Below are positions 1 through 7,172 of a DNA stretch of 64,000 nt, piece by piece; positions within the stretch are counted from its first letter, which is position 1; the number at the start of each line of letters is the position of its first letter. This DNA is from Alistipes ihumii AP11. GTDB taxonomy: Bacteria > Bacteroidota > Bacteroidia > Bacteroidales > Rikenellaceae. Location: assembly GCF_025144665.1 (NCBI RefSeq), contig NZ_CP102294.1, forward strand, positions 806,001 to 870,000, written 5' to 3'. The notes below the pieces were generated by a model. The model had not been told where the DNA came from. It was given only the letters and a program-made list of their open reading frames with translations, and searched no databases. A program made the translations under genes and the position numbers.

Positions 1-375
1 AAACTCGAAACATGGCTGAGAACGAAAGCGCATTATTCCGACAATTCCATTGGCATTCGTTTCCGTTCGTTGCGTGCGCTCTATAACCAAGCCGTCGCGG
101 ACAATCTGGTTAAGAAGAACAACTATCCGTTCGAAATATTCAAAGTCAGCAAATTCAGGGAAACGACTGCTAAACGGGCCCTATCCAAAGACGATATGAA
201 ACGTTTGGCGGATTTAGATGTTCGGACGTTGACCAAATATCCGAAGCCGTTTCTCCAACTCGCAAAAGATTTATTCTTATTCAGCTATTTGAGTTGCGGA
301 ATCAATTTGACCGACATGTTGCATTTAACGTATAACAATTTAGCGGGCGACCGAATTCGTGATTCCTTATTTTAA
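1..375 (+). pseudogene. Truncated tyrosine recombinase (phage/transposon integrase), both ends missing
   Basis: The frame is open from the first base of the window and stops at 375, giving about 124 residues. The text is typical of the core-binding (SAM-like) domain of Bacteroidetes integrases, with a stretch reading SYLSCGINLTDMLHL near the end, followed by NLAGDRIR, where intact proteins enter the catalytic domain. Here the sequence diverges after DRIR and stops within four codons, so the catalytic R-H-R-Y residues are absent. The start lies outside the window. It is AT-richer than the chromosome further right. I read it as a remnant of an integrated element broken at about position 357. 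It cannot be catalytically active as it stands. Confidence 0.75.
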
Positions 376-592
376 TGGTGCCTGAATTTAAATTACCTGA
401 AAGAACAATGTATTACACTGTGTGTAAAATCGTTAAACATAATAAATTCACCCATAAAACCGGCTTAAAAATACTATCGGAGTCACTGGAAAATCGAGCA
501 CTGGCAAAAGAATTTGCGAGTGCTTTCTATTTTTGCCATGCGAATTTGCCATCAAGTCGTGAAACCGAATAGGAAAACGGTAAACGTGCGAC
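376..592. other. AT-rich scar without a convincing gene
   Basis: Between the broken integrase and the terminator of the serine recombinase. A 65-codon frame (375-572, plus strand) begins one base before the integrase stop ends, but it resembles nothing I know. The base composition matches the integrase remnant and not the surrounding chromosome, so this is probably leftover mobile-element DNA. Confidence 0.4.
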
Positions 593-620
593 AAAAAACC
601 CCGGGTATGGAACACGGGGT
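593..620 (-). terminator. Intrinsic terminator of the serine recombinase gene
   Basis: Read on the minus strand, ACCCCG, an 11-base loop and CGGGGT are followed at once by a run of T. It lies about 25 bases past the stop codon of the recombinase. Confidence 0.7.
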
Positions 621-644
621 CGGGGTAAGCACAGGCTTGTCTGG

Positions 645-1304
645 TCACAATCTGTTTTTCCTGAATTGCTGCACTCGTCGCTTTTCCTTATCCGAAAGCG
701 CCCTTTGTACGGCAGGATACTTCCTCCGGAACTTAGCGAACGTATCCCGCGAGAGCCCGAACCGTTTGCATATGTCGGTGATCGATTTGTCTTGCTCCAG
801 CATGCGGACGATCTCCTCCTGATTGTCGATCAACACCTTCTGTTTCGTAAAGCTGCCCTTTTTACGGCCGAGGACCATTCCTTCCGCCTTGCGCAGGGCC
901 AAGGCTTCCTTGGTTCGCATGGAAATCAGATTGCGCTCGATTTCCGCCACCAGTCCGAAAGCGAAGCAAAGGACTTTGCTGTTGATGGTATTGTCGAACG
1001 AATACCCCTCCTTGGTTGTATAGAGATTGATCTCCCGGGCCAGACACTTGCCCATGATAGCCATGATGTCCGTCAGCGTCCGGCTCAGCCGCGAAATTTC
1101 CGTCACGATCAGCGTGTCTCCCGGCTTCATCCGCTTGAGAAGAGTGCCAAGTTTGCGGTCGCGCTCGCGCTTACGGCCGCTGACCACCTCCGTGACCCAG
1201 CTGTCGATTACGAAATCCTTACTGTCGGCGAAACGCCGGATTTCATTCTGTTGGTTAGCCAGATTCTGCTTGCCCGTACTAACCCTGAGATATCCTATAA
1301 CCAT
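645..1304 (-). CDS. Serine site-specific recombinase (resolvase/invertase, Mpi-like)
   Basis: 219 residues, the full length of the small serine invertases. The N-terminal resolvase fold (about residues 1-140) has the nucleophile in YLRVSTGKQ (Ser9), the conserved EISRLSR segment around residue 70 and the ATRKEAL-like region near 130. A C-terminal helix-turn-helix (about 155-200, SITDICKRFGLSRDTF) would bind the crossover site. In Bacteroides the closest family members (Mpi and relatives) flip promoters of capsule and surface genes. I see no clear paired inverted repeats or promoter cassette near this gene, so its target is likely elsewhere or on a lost element. A hairpin lies in its leader. 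Whether it still acts as an invertase is inference; the fold assignment is firm. Confidence 0.9.
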   Translation of the reverse strand: MVIGYLRVSTGKQNLANQQNEIRRFADSKDFVIDSWVTEVVSGRKRERDRKLGTLLKRMKPGDTLIVTEISRLSRTLTDIMAIMGKCLAREINLYTTKEGYSFDNTINSKVLCFAFGLVAEIERNLISMRTKEALALRKAEGMVLGRKKGSFTKQKVLIDNQEEIVRMLEQDKSITDICKRFGLSRDTFAKFRRKYPAVQRALSDKEKRRVQQFRKNRL

Positions 1305-1320
1305 TATTCTGAAAAATTAA

Positions 1321-1354
1321 GCGAAGGCGACGTTGCCTTCATTCGCAAAAAATA
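1321..1354 (-). promoter_or_regulatory. Leader hairpin and near-consensus -7 box of the recombinase
   Basis: On the minus strand TATTTTTTG (positions 1354-1346) resembles the TAnnTTTG -7 box with one extra base. It is followed by GAAGGC/GCCTTC dyad symmetry (1323-1328 with 1335-1340) overlapping the expected transcription start. The start codon is at 1304. The dyad could be an autoregulatory recombinase site or only an RNA hairpin. Confidence 0.35.
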
Positions 1355-1479
1355 ATCGGTACGGGAAGATGAAAAAACCGAACCGCGATTTTCCCGCTTC
1401 GGACATCTATCTCCCCCGAACCGGCAACGCACGGATTTGCCGTGCGCCCCCACGCTTACCAGGCAGAAACAATACCAAA

Positions 1480-1512
1480 AGCGGTATGTCCTTCGATGAA
1501 AGACATACCGCT
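1480..1512 (-). terminator. Intrinsic terminator of the RRM protein gene / cold-shock operon
   Basis: An 11-base-pair stem, AGCGGTATGTC with GACATACCGCT, followed on the minus strand by TTTTGG. It lies 24 bases past the RRM gene stop and would end the rhlE-csp-rbp transcript. Confidence 0.7.
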
Positions 1513-1536
1513 CGAAAATCCGGAGGACCGGACGGA

Positions 1537-1839
1537 TCAATACCGTCTTCTGCCGTAGCCTCCGTTGTTGCCGAATCCGCCCCGGTCGTTCCGCTCCGTT
1601 TTCGGACGGGCCACGTTGACCGTGATGACCTTGCCTTCGAATTCGGTCTCGTTCAAAGCGTCGATAGCCGACCGGCCCTGAGTTTCGTCGGGCATCTCGA
1701 CGAAGCCGAATCCTCGCGAACGACCGGTTTCGCGGTCCGTAATGATGTTAGCGGACGACACGTCGCCGTATCCCGCGAATAAGTTTCGCAAACTTTCGTC
1801 TTTCGTGGCGAAATTCAGGTTGGAAATGTAAATGTTCAT
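1537..1839 (-). CDS. Small RNA-binding protein with a single RRM domain
   Basis: 100 residues. One RNA-recognition motif spans residues 1-80. RNP2 is at the very start (MNIYISNLNF) and RNP1 is near residue 43 (SRGFGFVEM), both with the aromatic side chains that stack on RNA bases. A short glycine- and arginine-rich tail (GGFGNNGGYGRRRY) follows, as in the bacterial RRM chaperones of Bacteroidetes and cyanobacteria. It is the last gene of a same-strand run behind an RhlE helicase and a cold-shock-domain protein, with gaps of 26 and 32 bases, which points to one transcript of RNA chaperones. Cytoplasmic; a role in cold adaptation or RNA remodelling is inferred from the neighbours. Confidence 0.92.
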   Translation of the reverse strand: MNIYISNLNFATKDESLRNLFAGYGDVSSANIITDRETGRSRGFGFVEMPDETQGRSAIDALNETEFEGKVITVNVARPKTERNDRGGFGNNGGYGRRRY

Positions 1840-1871
1840 TTTTTCGTTTTTTAAATCCGTAACTTGTTATT

Positions 1872-2312
1872 CTATTTCGTTCTCGTTATGCTCACCGCAT
1901 TCATCCCCCGGGTTCCTCTTTCCGTTCCGAAAGCGACGATATGGCCCTCGGCAATGTCCGGGGGAGCCGACGAAACGTGAAAGAAATATTTCTCGGAAGA
2001 TTCCATATCCTTGATAAAACCGTATCCCCTGCTCTCGTTGAAATGCTCGACCCGGCCCGTAAGCATCTCCGGAACAGAACTTTCCCTTTTGGGCGTAGCG
2101 ATCGGCACGTCTTCCGGCCTGACCTCCTCCCTACCGCTTTTTTCGGGCAGGGTATCGGCTATCCGCCCGTTTTCGTCGACATAGGCGATCATCTCCTCGA
2201 ACGAACTGGGACCGCCGGCCTGCCGTTCCTCCCTCCGCTTTTGTTTTTCGAGGCGCCTGGCCCGCTTCTTTTTTTCGTTCTCTCTTTTTCCGAACGATTG
2301 TGATCCTGCCAT
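1872..2312 (-). CDS. Cold-shock-domain protein with a charged N-terminal extension
   Basis: 146 residues from the ATG at 2312. The frame stays open upstream, but this start leaves a 26-base gap after rhlE and matches the family N-terminus MAGSQSFGKRE. Residues 8-35 are a dense Lys/Arg/Glu helix. The C-terminal 60-65 residues are a cold-shock OB fold with RNP1 (SRGYGFIKD) and RNP2-like (KYFFHVS) motifs, which bind single-stranded RNA. This is the two-part form common in Bacteroidetes, about twice as long as CspA. Middle gene of the rhlE-csp-RRM run. Confidence 0.88.
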   Translation of the reverse strand: MAGSQSFGKRENEKKKRARRLEKQKRREERQAGGPSSFEEMIAYVDENGRIADTLPEKSGREEVRPEDVPIATPKRESSVPEMLTGRVEHFNESRGYGFIKDMESSEKYFFHVSSAPPDIAEGHIVAFGTERGTRGMNAVSITRTK

Positions 2313-2338
2313 AGAAAAGTTTTGAATGGATAAAATGA

Positions 2339-3538
2339 TCAGGCGGTGCAAGACACCGTCTCGAGTTTTCTGCCGGTCAGCTTCTGGATATCCCTGACCT
2401 TCGCGTGCTCGTCCTGCGAACAGAACGTGAGCGCTACGCCTGAGCGGCCCGCCCGGCCGGTTCGGCCGATACGATGGACATAGGTCTCGGCCGCATCGGG
2501 CAGATCGTAGTTGATAACGGTATGGAGCTCGCTGACGTCGATGCCCCGTGCGGCAATGTCGGTGGCCACCATGACCTTCACCTTTCCCGACTTGAAATCG
2601 CCCAAGGCCCTCTGGCGTTGCCCCTGCGACTTGTTTCCGTGGATCGCTTCGCTGCGGATACCGGCCTTTTTCAGCATGCGGGCGATATTGTCCGCACCGT
2701 GCTTCGTGCGCGAGAAAACGAGCACCGACTTGTCCGCCTGCTTTCTGAGCACCGATACCAGCAGGCTCTTTTTTTCCGGTCTCTCGACAAAGTAGACGCG
2801 CTGGTCCACCCTATCGACGGTGGAAGAAGCGGGCGTTACCTCGACCCGTACCGGATCGCGCAAGACGGAGCCCGACAGAGCCACGATATCCCGGGGCATG
2901 GTGGCCGAGAAAAGAAGCGTCTGGCGCCGGACCGGAAGCAACGGCAACAAGCGCCTGATATCGGCGATAAAGCCCATGTCGAGCATCCGGTCCGCCTCGT
3001 CCAGCACGAAATGCGACAGGTTCCCGAGTTCGACCTCTCCCTGAGCGATCAGGTCGAGCAGACGTCCGGGAGTGGCGATCAGAATATCGACGCCCCGGCG
3101 GAGCCTGTCCGTCTGAGGCCCCTGCTTGACTCCCCCGAAAATCGTCGCGTGCTTCAGGCCCGTATACTTTCCGTAATCGGCGAACGACTCGCCGATCTGA
3201 AGGGCGAGCTCCCGCGTGGGGGTCAGAACGAGGGACCGAATAGCACGGCGGCCGCTTTTCCCGTGCGACCTTCCCCTCCGCTCGCGCCGGAGCGGAACGG
3301 TCTCTCCCGCGACGGCCGACGGTTCCCGTTCGAGGGATCGTTCCTCGACCAGTCTCTGCAAGAGGGGCAGGGCGAACGCCGCCGTCTTGCCCGTGCCCGT
3401 CTGGGCGATTCCGAGAATATCCGCGCCCCGCAGGGCGATCGGAATAGCCCGCTGCTGAATGGGCGTGAGCTCGTCGTATCCTTTTTCGCGGACAGCCTTC
3501 AAAATAGGCTCCGCCATGTTCAGTTCGTTAAATGTCAT
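2339..3538 (-). CDS. rhlE: DEAD-box ATP-dependent RNA helicase, RhlE type
   Basis: 399 residues from the ATG at 3538, where the protein begins MTFNELNM as RhlE proteins do; the open frame further upstream is leader. All helicase motifs are visible: Q motif TPIQQ (25-29), motif I AQTGTGKT (45-52), Ia PTREL (107-111), DEAD (180-183), SAT (211-213), and later ARGIDV and HRIGRTGRAG. An unusual basic insert of about 35 residues (64-100) sits between motifs I and Ia. There is no long C-terminal extension. It unwinds structured RNA in the cytoplasm. First gene of the cold-shock-like run; its only plausible promoter lies about 380 bases upstream, so the mRNA has a long leader. Confidence 0.95.
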   Translation of the reverse strand: MTFNELNMAEPILKAVREKGYDELTPIQQRAIPIALRGADILGIAQTGTGKTAAFALPLLQRLVEERSLEREPSAVAGETVPLRRERRGRSHGKSGRRAIRSLVLTPTRELALQIGESFADYGKYTGLKHATIFGGVKQGPQTDRLRRGVDILIATPGRLLDLIAQGEVELGNLSHFVLDEADRMLDMGFIADIRRLLPLLPVRRQTLLFSATMPRDIVALSGSVLRDPVRVEVTPASSTVDRVDQRVYFVERPEKKSLLVSVLRKQADKSVLVFSRTKHGADNIARMLKKAGIRSEAIHGNKSQGQRQRALGDFKSGKVKVMVATDIAARGIDVSELHTVINYDLPDAAETYVHRIGRTGRAGRSGVALTFCSQDEHAKVRDIQKLTGRKLETVSCTA

Positions 3539-3910
3539 AATGATTTCGGGTCCGCATTCGCGGACGTTTTTAGTGATCGGCCGCCCGAGGCGACCCGATA
3601 AAAATGGAGAGATTGTTTCCGGCTTCCCCGACCCGGCAGGACGCCTTTCGCCCGGCCGGAAAGACAAGAGCCTTCAGAAACAAGAGACGTGAAGCCGGGC
3701 TTGCGCTCGCCGGCAAAGAATGATTTCATTCGCGTTGCATCGTTGAATTGGACATAAGCCGTCTTCGGTCTCCGCCGTGAGACTTACTCTGGCCGTTTAC
3801 TGCCGAAACAAGGAAAGCTTATAAAGGTCGATTTCAACGATGAAAGAACCGGAGCAGGAACGCGCCCGGGAAATGCAAGGAAGATAAGGATCAGAATGAA
3901 CTCGCGTTGT
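3539..3910 (-). promoter_or_regulatory. Long 5' leader of the rhlE operon
   Basis: About 370 bases with no gene between the -7 box at 3919-3926 and the rhlE start. Cold-shock mRNAs of other bacteria carry long structured leaders that act as thermosensors. The length and the cold-shock gene content make this a candidate, but I did not resolve a structure. Confidence 0.4.
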
Positions 3911-3918
3911 TTACTGCT

Positions 3919-3926
3919 CAAAGGTA
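3919..3926 (-). promoter_or_regulatory. -7 box TACCTTTG of the rhlE operon promoter
   Basis: An exact match to the Bacteroidetes TAnnTTTG element on the minus strand, upstream of rhlE. No clear -33 element was found at the usual distance. Confidence 0.5.
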
Positions 3927-4163
3927 AGGATTATTTTCCCGTTCGCACCATGTTCGGCAAAAAAAACGCCGCCGTCTCCGATCCCGGACGTCGGAACGCC
4001 CGTTCGCGGCTATATACAAGCCTCTATGGGACAGCGCGCTGAACCGGCCTGCACGCGACAGAAGAACGGACAATAATTTTACCGGGATGTGGCTAATCGC
4101 TTTTGTGGCGATTGAGCCATGTGTTAGCCGCGCTTTTTTATTTCCGCACGGCTCAACGGCGCG
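3927..4163. other. Gap between the rhlE promoter and the DKNYY gene, with a bulged hairpin
   Basis: No gene. At 4090-4116 GGCTAATCGC and GCGATTgAGCC form a 10-base-pair stem with one bulge and a 6-base loop, and a T run lies at 4134-4140 on the plus strand. It may be a weak terminator for the minus-strand DKNYY gene or an RNA element. Confidence 0.35.
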
Positions 4164-4739
4164 CTATCTTCGGCCCGGCATCCGGAACGCGGACGGAGAA
4201 ACTCCCTCCAGCTTGCGCCCCATGTAGAATACATTCCACGCATCCTTGCCGTAACCGCCGCCCAGACACTCGAATGAGGATGCCGAGGCTTCCCGCACCT
4301 TGCCTCCCCGGAAGAAAACCGTCCAGTCGTCTTTGCCGTAGCCGCCACCGAGGCTCCCGAACGACGAAGCGGAAGCGTCCTTCACCTTTTTGCCCCGGTA
4401 AAACACGTTCCAGTCGTCTTTCGCGTACCCTCCGCCCAGACCCTCGAACGACGAGGCGGAGGCGCCGTCCACTTTCACTCCCTCGAAAAAGACGCTCCAC
4501 GCATCCTTGCCGTAGCCGCCTCCCAAATCCTCGAACGACGAGGCAGAGGCGCCGTCCACCTTCCACCCCCTGTAATAGACGTTCCATGCGTCCTTCGCAT
4601 ACGAGCGGCCTCGGCTCGGCCGGGAAAACCCGGCATACTCCGCAACGAGGGAACATGCGTCGTCCGGTGCGACGACGCCCGACGATCCGGCGCCGAGAGC
4701 AGCGCACGAAAGGATAACGGAGAGGAAAACGATTCTCAT
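4164..4739 (-). CDS. Secreted DKNYY-repeat protein
   Basis: 191 residues from the ATG at 4739. An earlier in-frame ATG at 4763 would lie at or before the expected transcription start, because the -7 box is at 4768-4775. A signal peptide (MRIVFLSVILSCAALG) leads to five tandem repeats of 29 residues, each with the pattern Y-[AG]-KD-x-W-x-V-[YF]-[YF]-x-G-x-K-V, then ASASSFE and LGGG. This is the DKNYY family pattern with Trp in place of the usual Asn. The fifth copy has drifted and ends the protein. DKNYY proteins are exported and their function is unknown. Monocistronic as far as I can see. Confidence 0.8.
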   Translation of the reverse strand: MRIVFLSVILSCAALGAGSSGVVAPDDACSLVAEYAGFSRPSRGRSYAKDAWNVYYRGWKVDGASASSFEDLGGGYGKDAWSVFFEGVKVDGASASSFEGLGGGYAKDDWNVFYRGKKVKDASASSFGSLGGGYGKDDWTVFFRGGKVREASASSFECLGGGYGKDAWNVFYMGRKLEGVSPSAFRMPGRR

Positions 4740-4767
4740 AGCTCGACGGATTTGATGGCTCATCGGG

Positions 4768-4775
4768 CAAAGATA
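4768..4775 (-). promoter_or_regulatory. -7 box TATCTTTG of the DKNYY gene
   Basis: An exact Bacteroidetes -7 element on the minus strand, about 29 bases ahead of the ATG at 4739. It decides between the two possible start codons. Confidence 0.65.
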
Positions 4776-4852
4776 GCGAGATCGGACGACAAACGCCGCC
4801 CGACCCGAAACTTTCCGGCAAAAAACACGGAACCCGCCGCAAGCCCGACCGT

Positions 4853-5083
4853 TCAGCGACCGGACGAACCGCACCCGAGCCGGTAGCTCAAGGCGCCGGA
4901 CGGACAGCGTTCGATCTGTTCGATCAGCTGCCGCGTCGTCGCCCGGGTCGGATCGACCCACGGCCGCAAGCGGGGCCTGTAAACCTGAGGAAGCATCCGG
5001 ACACAGACTCCGGCGTGAGTGCAGAGACCGGGCTTCCAGATCACGGTCAGCTCGCCGTTGGTATATTCCCTGACTATTTCCAT
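4853..5083 (-). CDS. yjdI: YjdI-family small iron-sulfur protein
   Basis: 76 residues. It has the pattern of the Fer4_19 / YjdI family: an early TVIWKPGLCTHAG segment, a second Cys in VCVRML, and CPSGALSY near the C-terminus. These give a small set of cysteines (Cys21, Cys27 and Cys60 region) expected to hold one iron-sulfur cluster, as divergent mono-cluster ferredoxins do. It directly follows yjdJ on the same strand (46-base gap), the same pairing as in Escherichia coli. Electron carrier or cluster-holding role; the substrate is unknown. Confidence 0.85.
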   Translation of the reverse strand: MEIVREYTNGELTVIWKPGLCTHAGVCVRMLPQVYRPRLRPWVDPTRATTRQLIEQIERCPSGALSYRLGCGSSGR

Positions 5084-5129
5084 GATCGCTCAAATTCATC
5101 CATAAGAAGGCAAATGCGCCGACCTGCCG

Positions 5130-5417
5130 TCACTCCCGCGCGACGATCCGTTCCCACCGGGGATTCTTCCGAATGTACCCGGCCACGAACGAGCACCGGG
5201 GAATCAGCCTCAGGCCCTGCCGGTCGATGTCGGCGAGCGCCTTTTCGACCAGTCGGCTCCCGATGCCTCGTCCGGCCAGTTCGCGGGGAACTTCGGTATG
5301 GGTCAGAACGATCACGCCGTCCGCGGGCTTCGCATACTCTATCATGGGAGTCAGCCCGTCGATACGGAACTCGTAACGCTTACGCGGAGCGTTGTCGAAC
5401 AGTTCGTATGCCTTCAT
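5130..5417 (-). CDS. yjdJ: YjdJ-like GNAT-fold N-acetyltransferase
   Basis: 95 residues from the ATG at 5417; an alternative start at 5435 adds six residues. This is the short GCN5-related domain family: TPMIEYAKP, then the acetyl-CoA loop region in LTHTEVPRELAGRGIGSRL, where the R/Q-x-x-G-x-G/A pattern is RGIGSR, and a C-terminal CSFVAGYIRKNP. It lacks a substrate-binding N-terminal half, as is normal for this family. Upstream partner of yjdI; the pair is conserved across phyla, which implies a shared but unknown job. Confidence 0.85.
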   Translation of the reverse strand: MKAYELFDNAPRKRYEFRIDGLTPMIEYAKPADGVIVLTHTEVPRELAGRGIGSRLVEKALADIDRQGLRLIPRCSFVAGYIRKNPRWERIVARE

Positions 5418-5858
5418 GACTTTTTCCGTTTGCATCGGCCGGAATCCTGCAACTCGGATACCAAACGGGAAACGCCCGCGCCGCTCCCCTTTCTGCCCGA
5501 CGGTTCGCGGCACGGTTCGGCCCGTACAGGAAACGCCCCGCGCAGAGGTTTTCCTTGCACAACGGCCATTCACGGTCCAAGGCCGCGAATCGGCCCGGAT
5601 TTTCGGACAGTCGCGGGACTGTTCGCCGCGCAACCGACAAATAAGCCGGAGTTGCCGGGCGAACAAAGAACGCCCGAGAAAACGAACAAGAGAAGATACT
5701 CGCCGCCGGATGCCGAGCGGCAGAACCGCCGGAGCGTCCCGCTGCGCCGAGCCATCTGCAGCCAAACCTCGGACTGCCTACCCGGCGCTTTCGCTGCCAT
5801 GCGGTCACAAACGCAAGTCGGATGCGAAAACAACCGGATCAGTACCTGCGAAAAAGGA

Positions 5859-7172
5859 TCAATCGAGGTAGTGCAGTATGCCGCCGCTGATCTGGAGCAG
5901 CGAAATCTCGCAAAGCTTCGTATTGTACTGGGCCGAGAGAATCCGCTCCTCGGCATCGAGCAGGCTTTTCTGGGCCTCGCGCATCTCGATGCCCGACAGG
6001 TCGCCGAGCAGATAGCGCTCCATGGCGATCTCGTAATTCTCGTTCGCGGCGACGAGGTTCTCCTCCTCGAGCTTGAGCAGCTCCACGTTGTTGCGGTAAG
6101 CCTGCCAGAAATTCGAGAAGTCGGCCTCCAGCGACAGCTCGAGCTGTTCGGTCCGCAACCGGGCGTTGTCGATCTCGATCCGGGCATTGCGCTGCTCGCG
6201 GCGGCGGTTGCCGTCGAAAATCGTCATGCCGAGCGTCAGGCCGGCATCGGGACCCAGCGTGCGGCGCTGAAGCGTCGAGCCGCTGCCGTAGCGATTCAGC
6301 GAGTAGCCGTATCCCGCGCCGAGCTTCAGATAGGGATAATTGCGCGAGCGAAGCGTCTGCAGATCGAGTTCGGCCAGCGTCTGCTCGCGGGCCGAGCGAA
6401 GTAGCGAGGAGTTCGCGCGCAGCATCTGATCCTCGAGTTCCCGGCGGTCGAGCGTCTCATCGACCCGAATCAGCGAGTCGAGCACCAGAATGTGCCTGTC
6501 GACGCTATCGACGGCCATCAGCTCGTTGAGCCGGATACGCGAAGCGAAAACGAGCTCCTGCTGCGTGATGTACTGCGAGCTATCGGCATTGAAGTCGACC
6601 CGTGCCTGCAACAGGTCCAGACGAGAGAAGCTGCCGATCCGGTAACGCGCCTCGACGATGCGCAGCCGCTCTTTGGAAAGCGACACGGCGTAGCGGAAGT
6701 TCTTGAGCCGGATTTTCTGCTGGACGAAATTGTAGTACTCGGCCGCCAGCGAAGCGACGAAATCCTCGATCGCTATGCGCGTCTCCAGCTCGCCCTGAGC
6801 CTTGAGCTCCTGCAGGCGGCGATAATCGGTCCGTATGCGGAAACCCTCGAAAATCGTCCACTCGAGGTCGAGCCCCGCCGACACGGTCTGGTCGTACGCC
6901 CCGTTTTCGGAGGACGTCTCTCCGGCTCGCGGACGGGTGCGGCTATCGGACAGCGCTCCGTCGTAGCCTGCCGAAAGATCGAGCGTCGGCAGAGCCCCGG
7001 CTGCCGCCCGGGTCGCATTCGACGAACTGATCCGCTCTTCGTTGCGGGCGATGCGAATCGAGTAATTGCGCTCCAAGCCCGTCTCCAGACAGGACTTCAG
7101 CGTATAAGGGGTCTGCGCGGACAAGACGGACAAGCCGCACAGCGCCCAAGTCAGCGACAGGAATCTTCTCAT
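5859..7172 (-). CDS. TolC-family outer membrane efflux protein
   Basis: 437 residues with a signal peptide (MRRFLSLTWALCGLSVLSAQ). It has the duplicated outer membrane efflux protein domain: long helices rich in Glu, Arg and Leu with repeats in both halves (about 25-215 and 230-430), ending near the family's usual length. It forms the trimeric duct through the outer membrane. Last gene of the efflux operon; its ATG overlaps the stop of the RND gene by four bases, so translation is probably coupled. Confidence 0.93.
   Translation of the reverse strand: MRRFLSLTWALCGLSVLSAQTPYTLKSCLETGLERNYSIRIARNEERISSSNATRAAAGALPTLDLSAGYDGALSDSRTRPRAGETSSENGAYDQTVSAGLDLEWTIFEGFRIRTDYRRLQELKAQGELETRIAIEDFVASLAAEYYNFVQQKIRLKNFRYAVSLSKERLRIVEARYRIGSFSRLDLLQARVDFNADSSQYITQQELVFASRIRLNELMAVDSVDRHILVLDSLIRVDETLDRRELEDQMLRANSSLLRSAREQTLAELDLQTLRSRNYPYLKLGAGYGYSLNRYGSGSTLQRRTLGPDAGLTLGMTIFDGNRRREQRNARIEIDNARLRTEQLELSLEADFSNFWQAYRNNVELLKLEEENLVAANENYEIAMERYLLGDLSGIEMREAQKSLLDAEERILSAQYNTKLCEISLLQISGGILHYLD

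Noticed and set aside
1305-1536. Invertible promoter next to the serine recombinase
   Set aside because: The only dyads are a terminator and a short leader hairpin; no pair of inverted repeats flanks a promoter.
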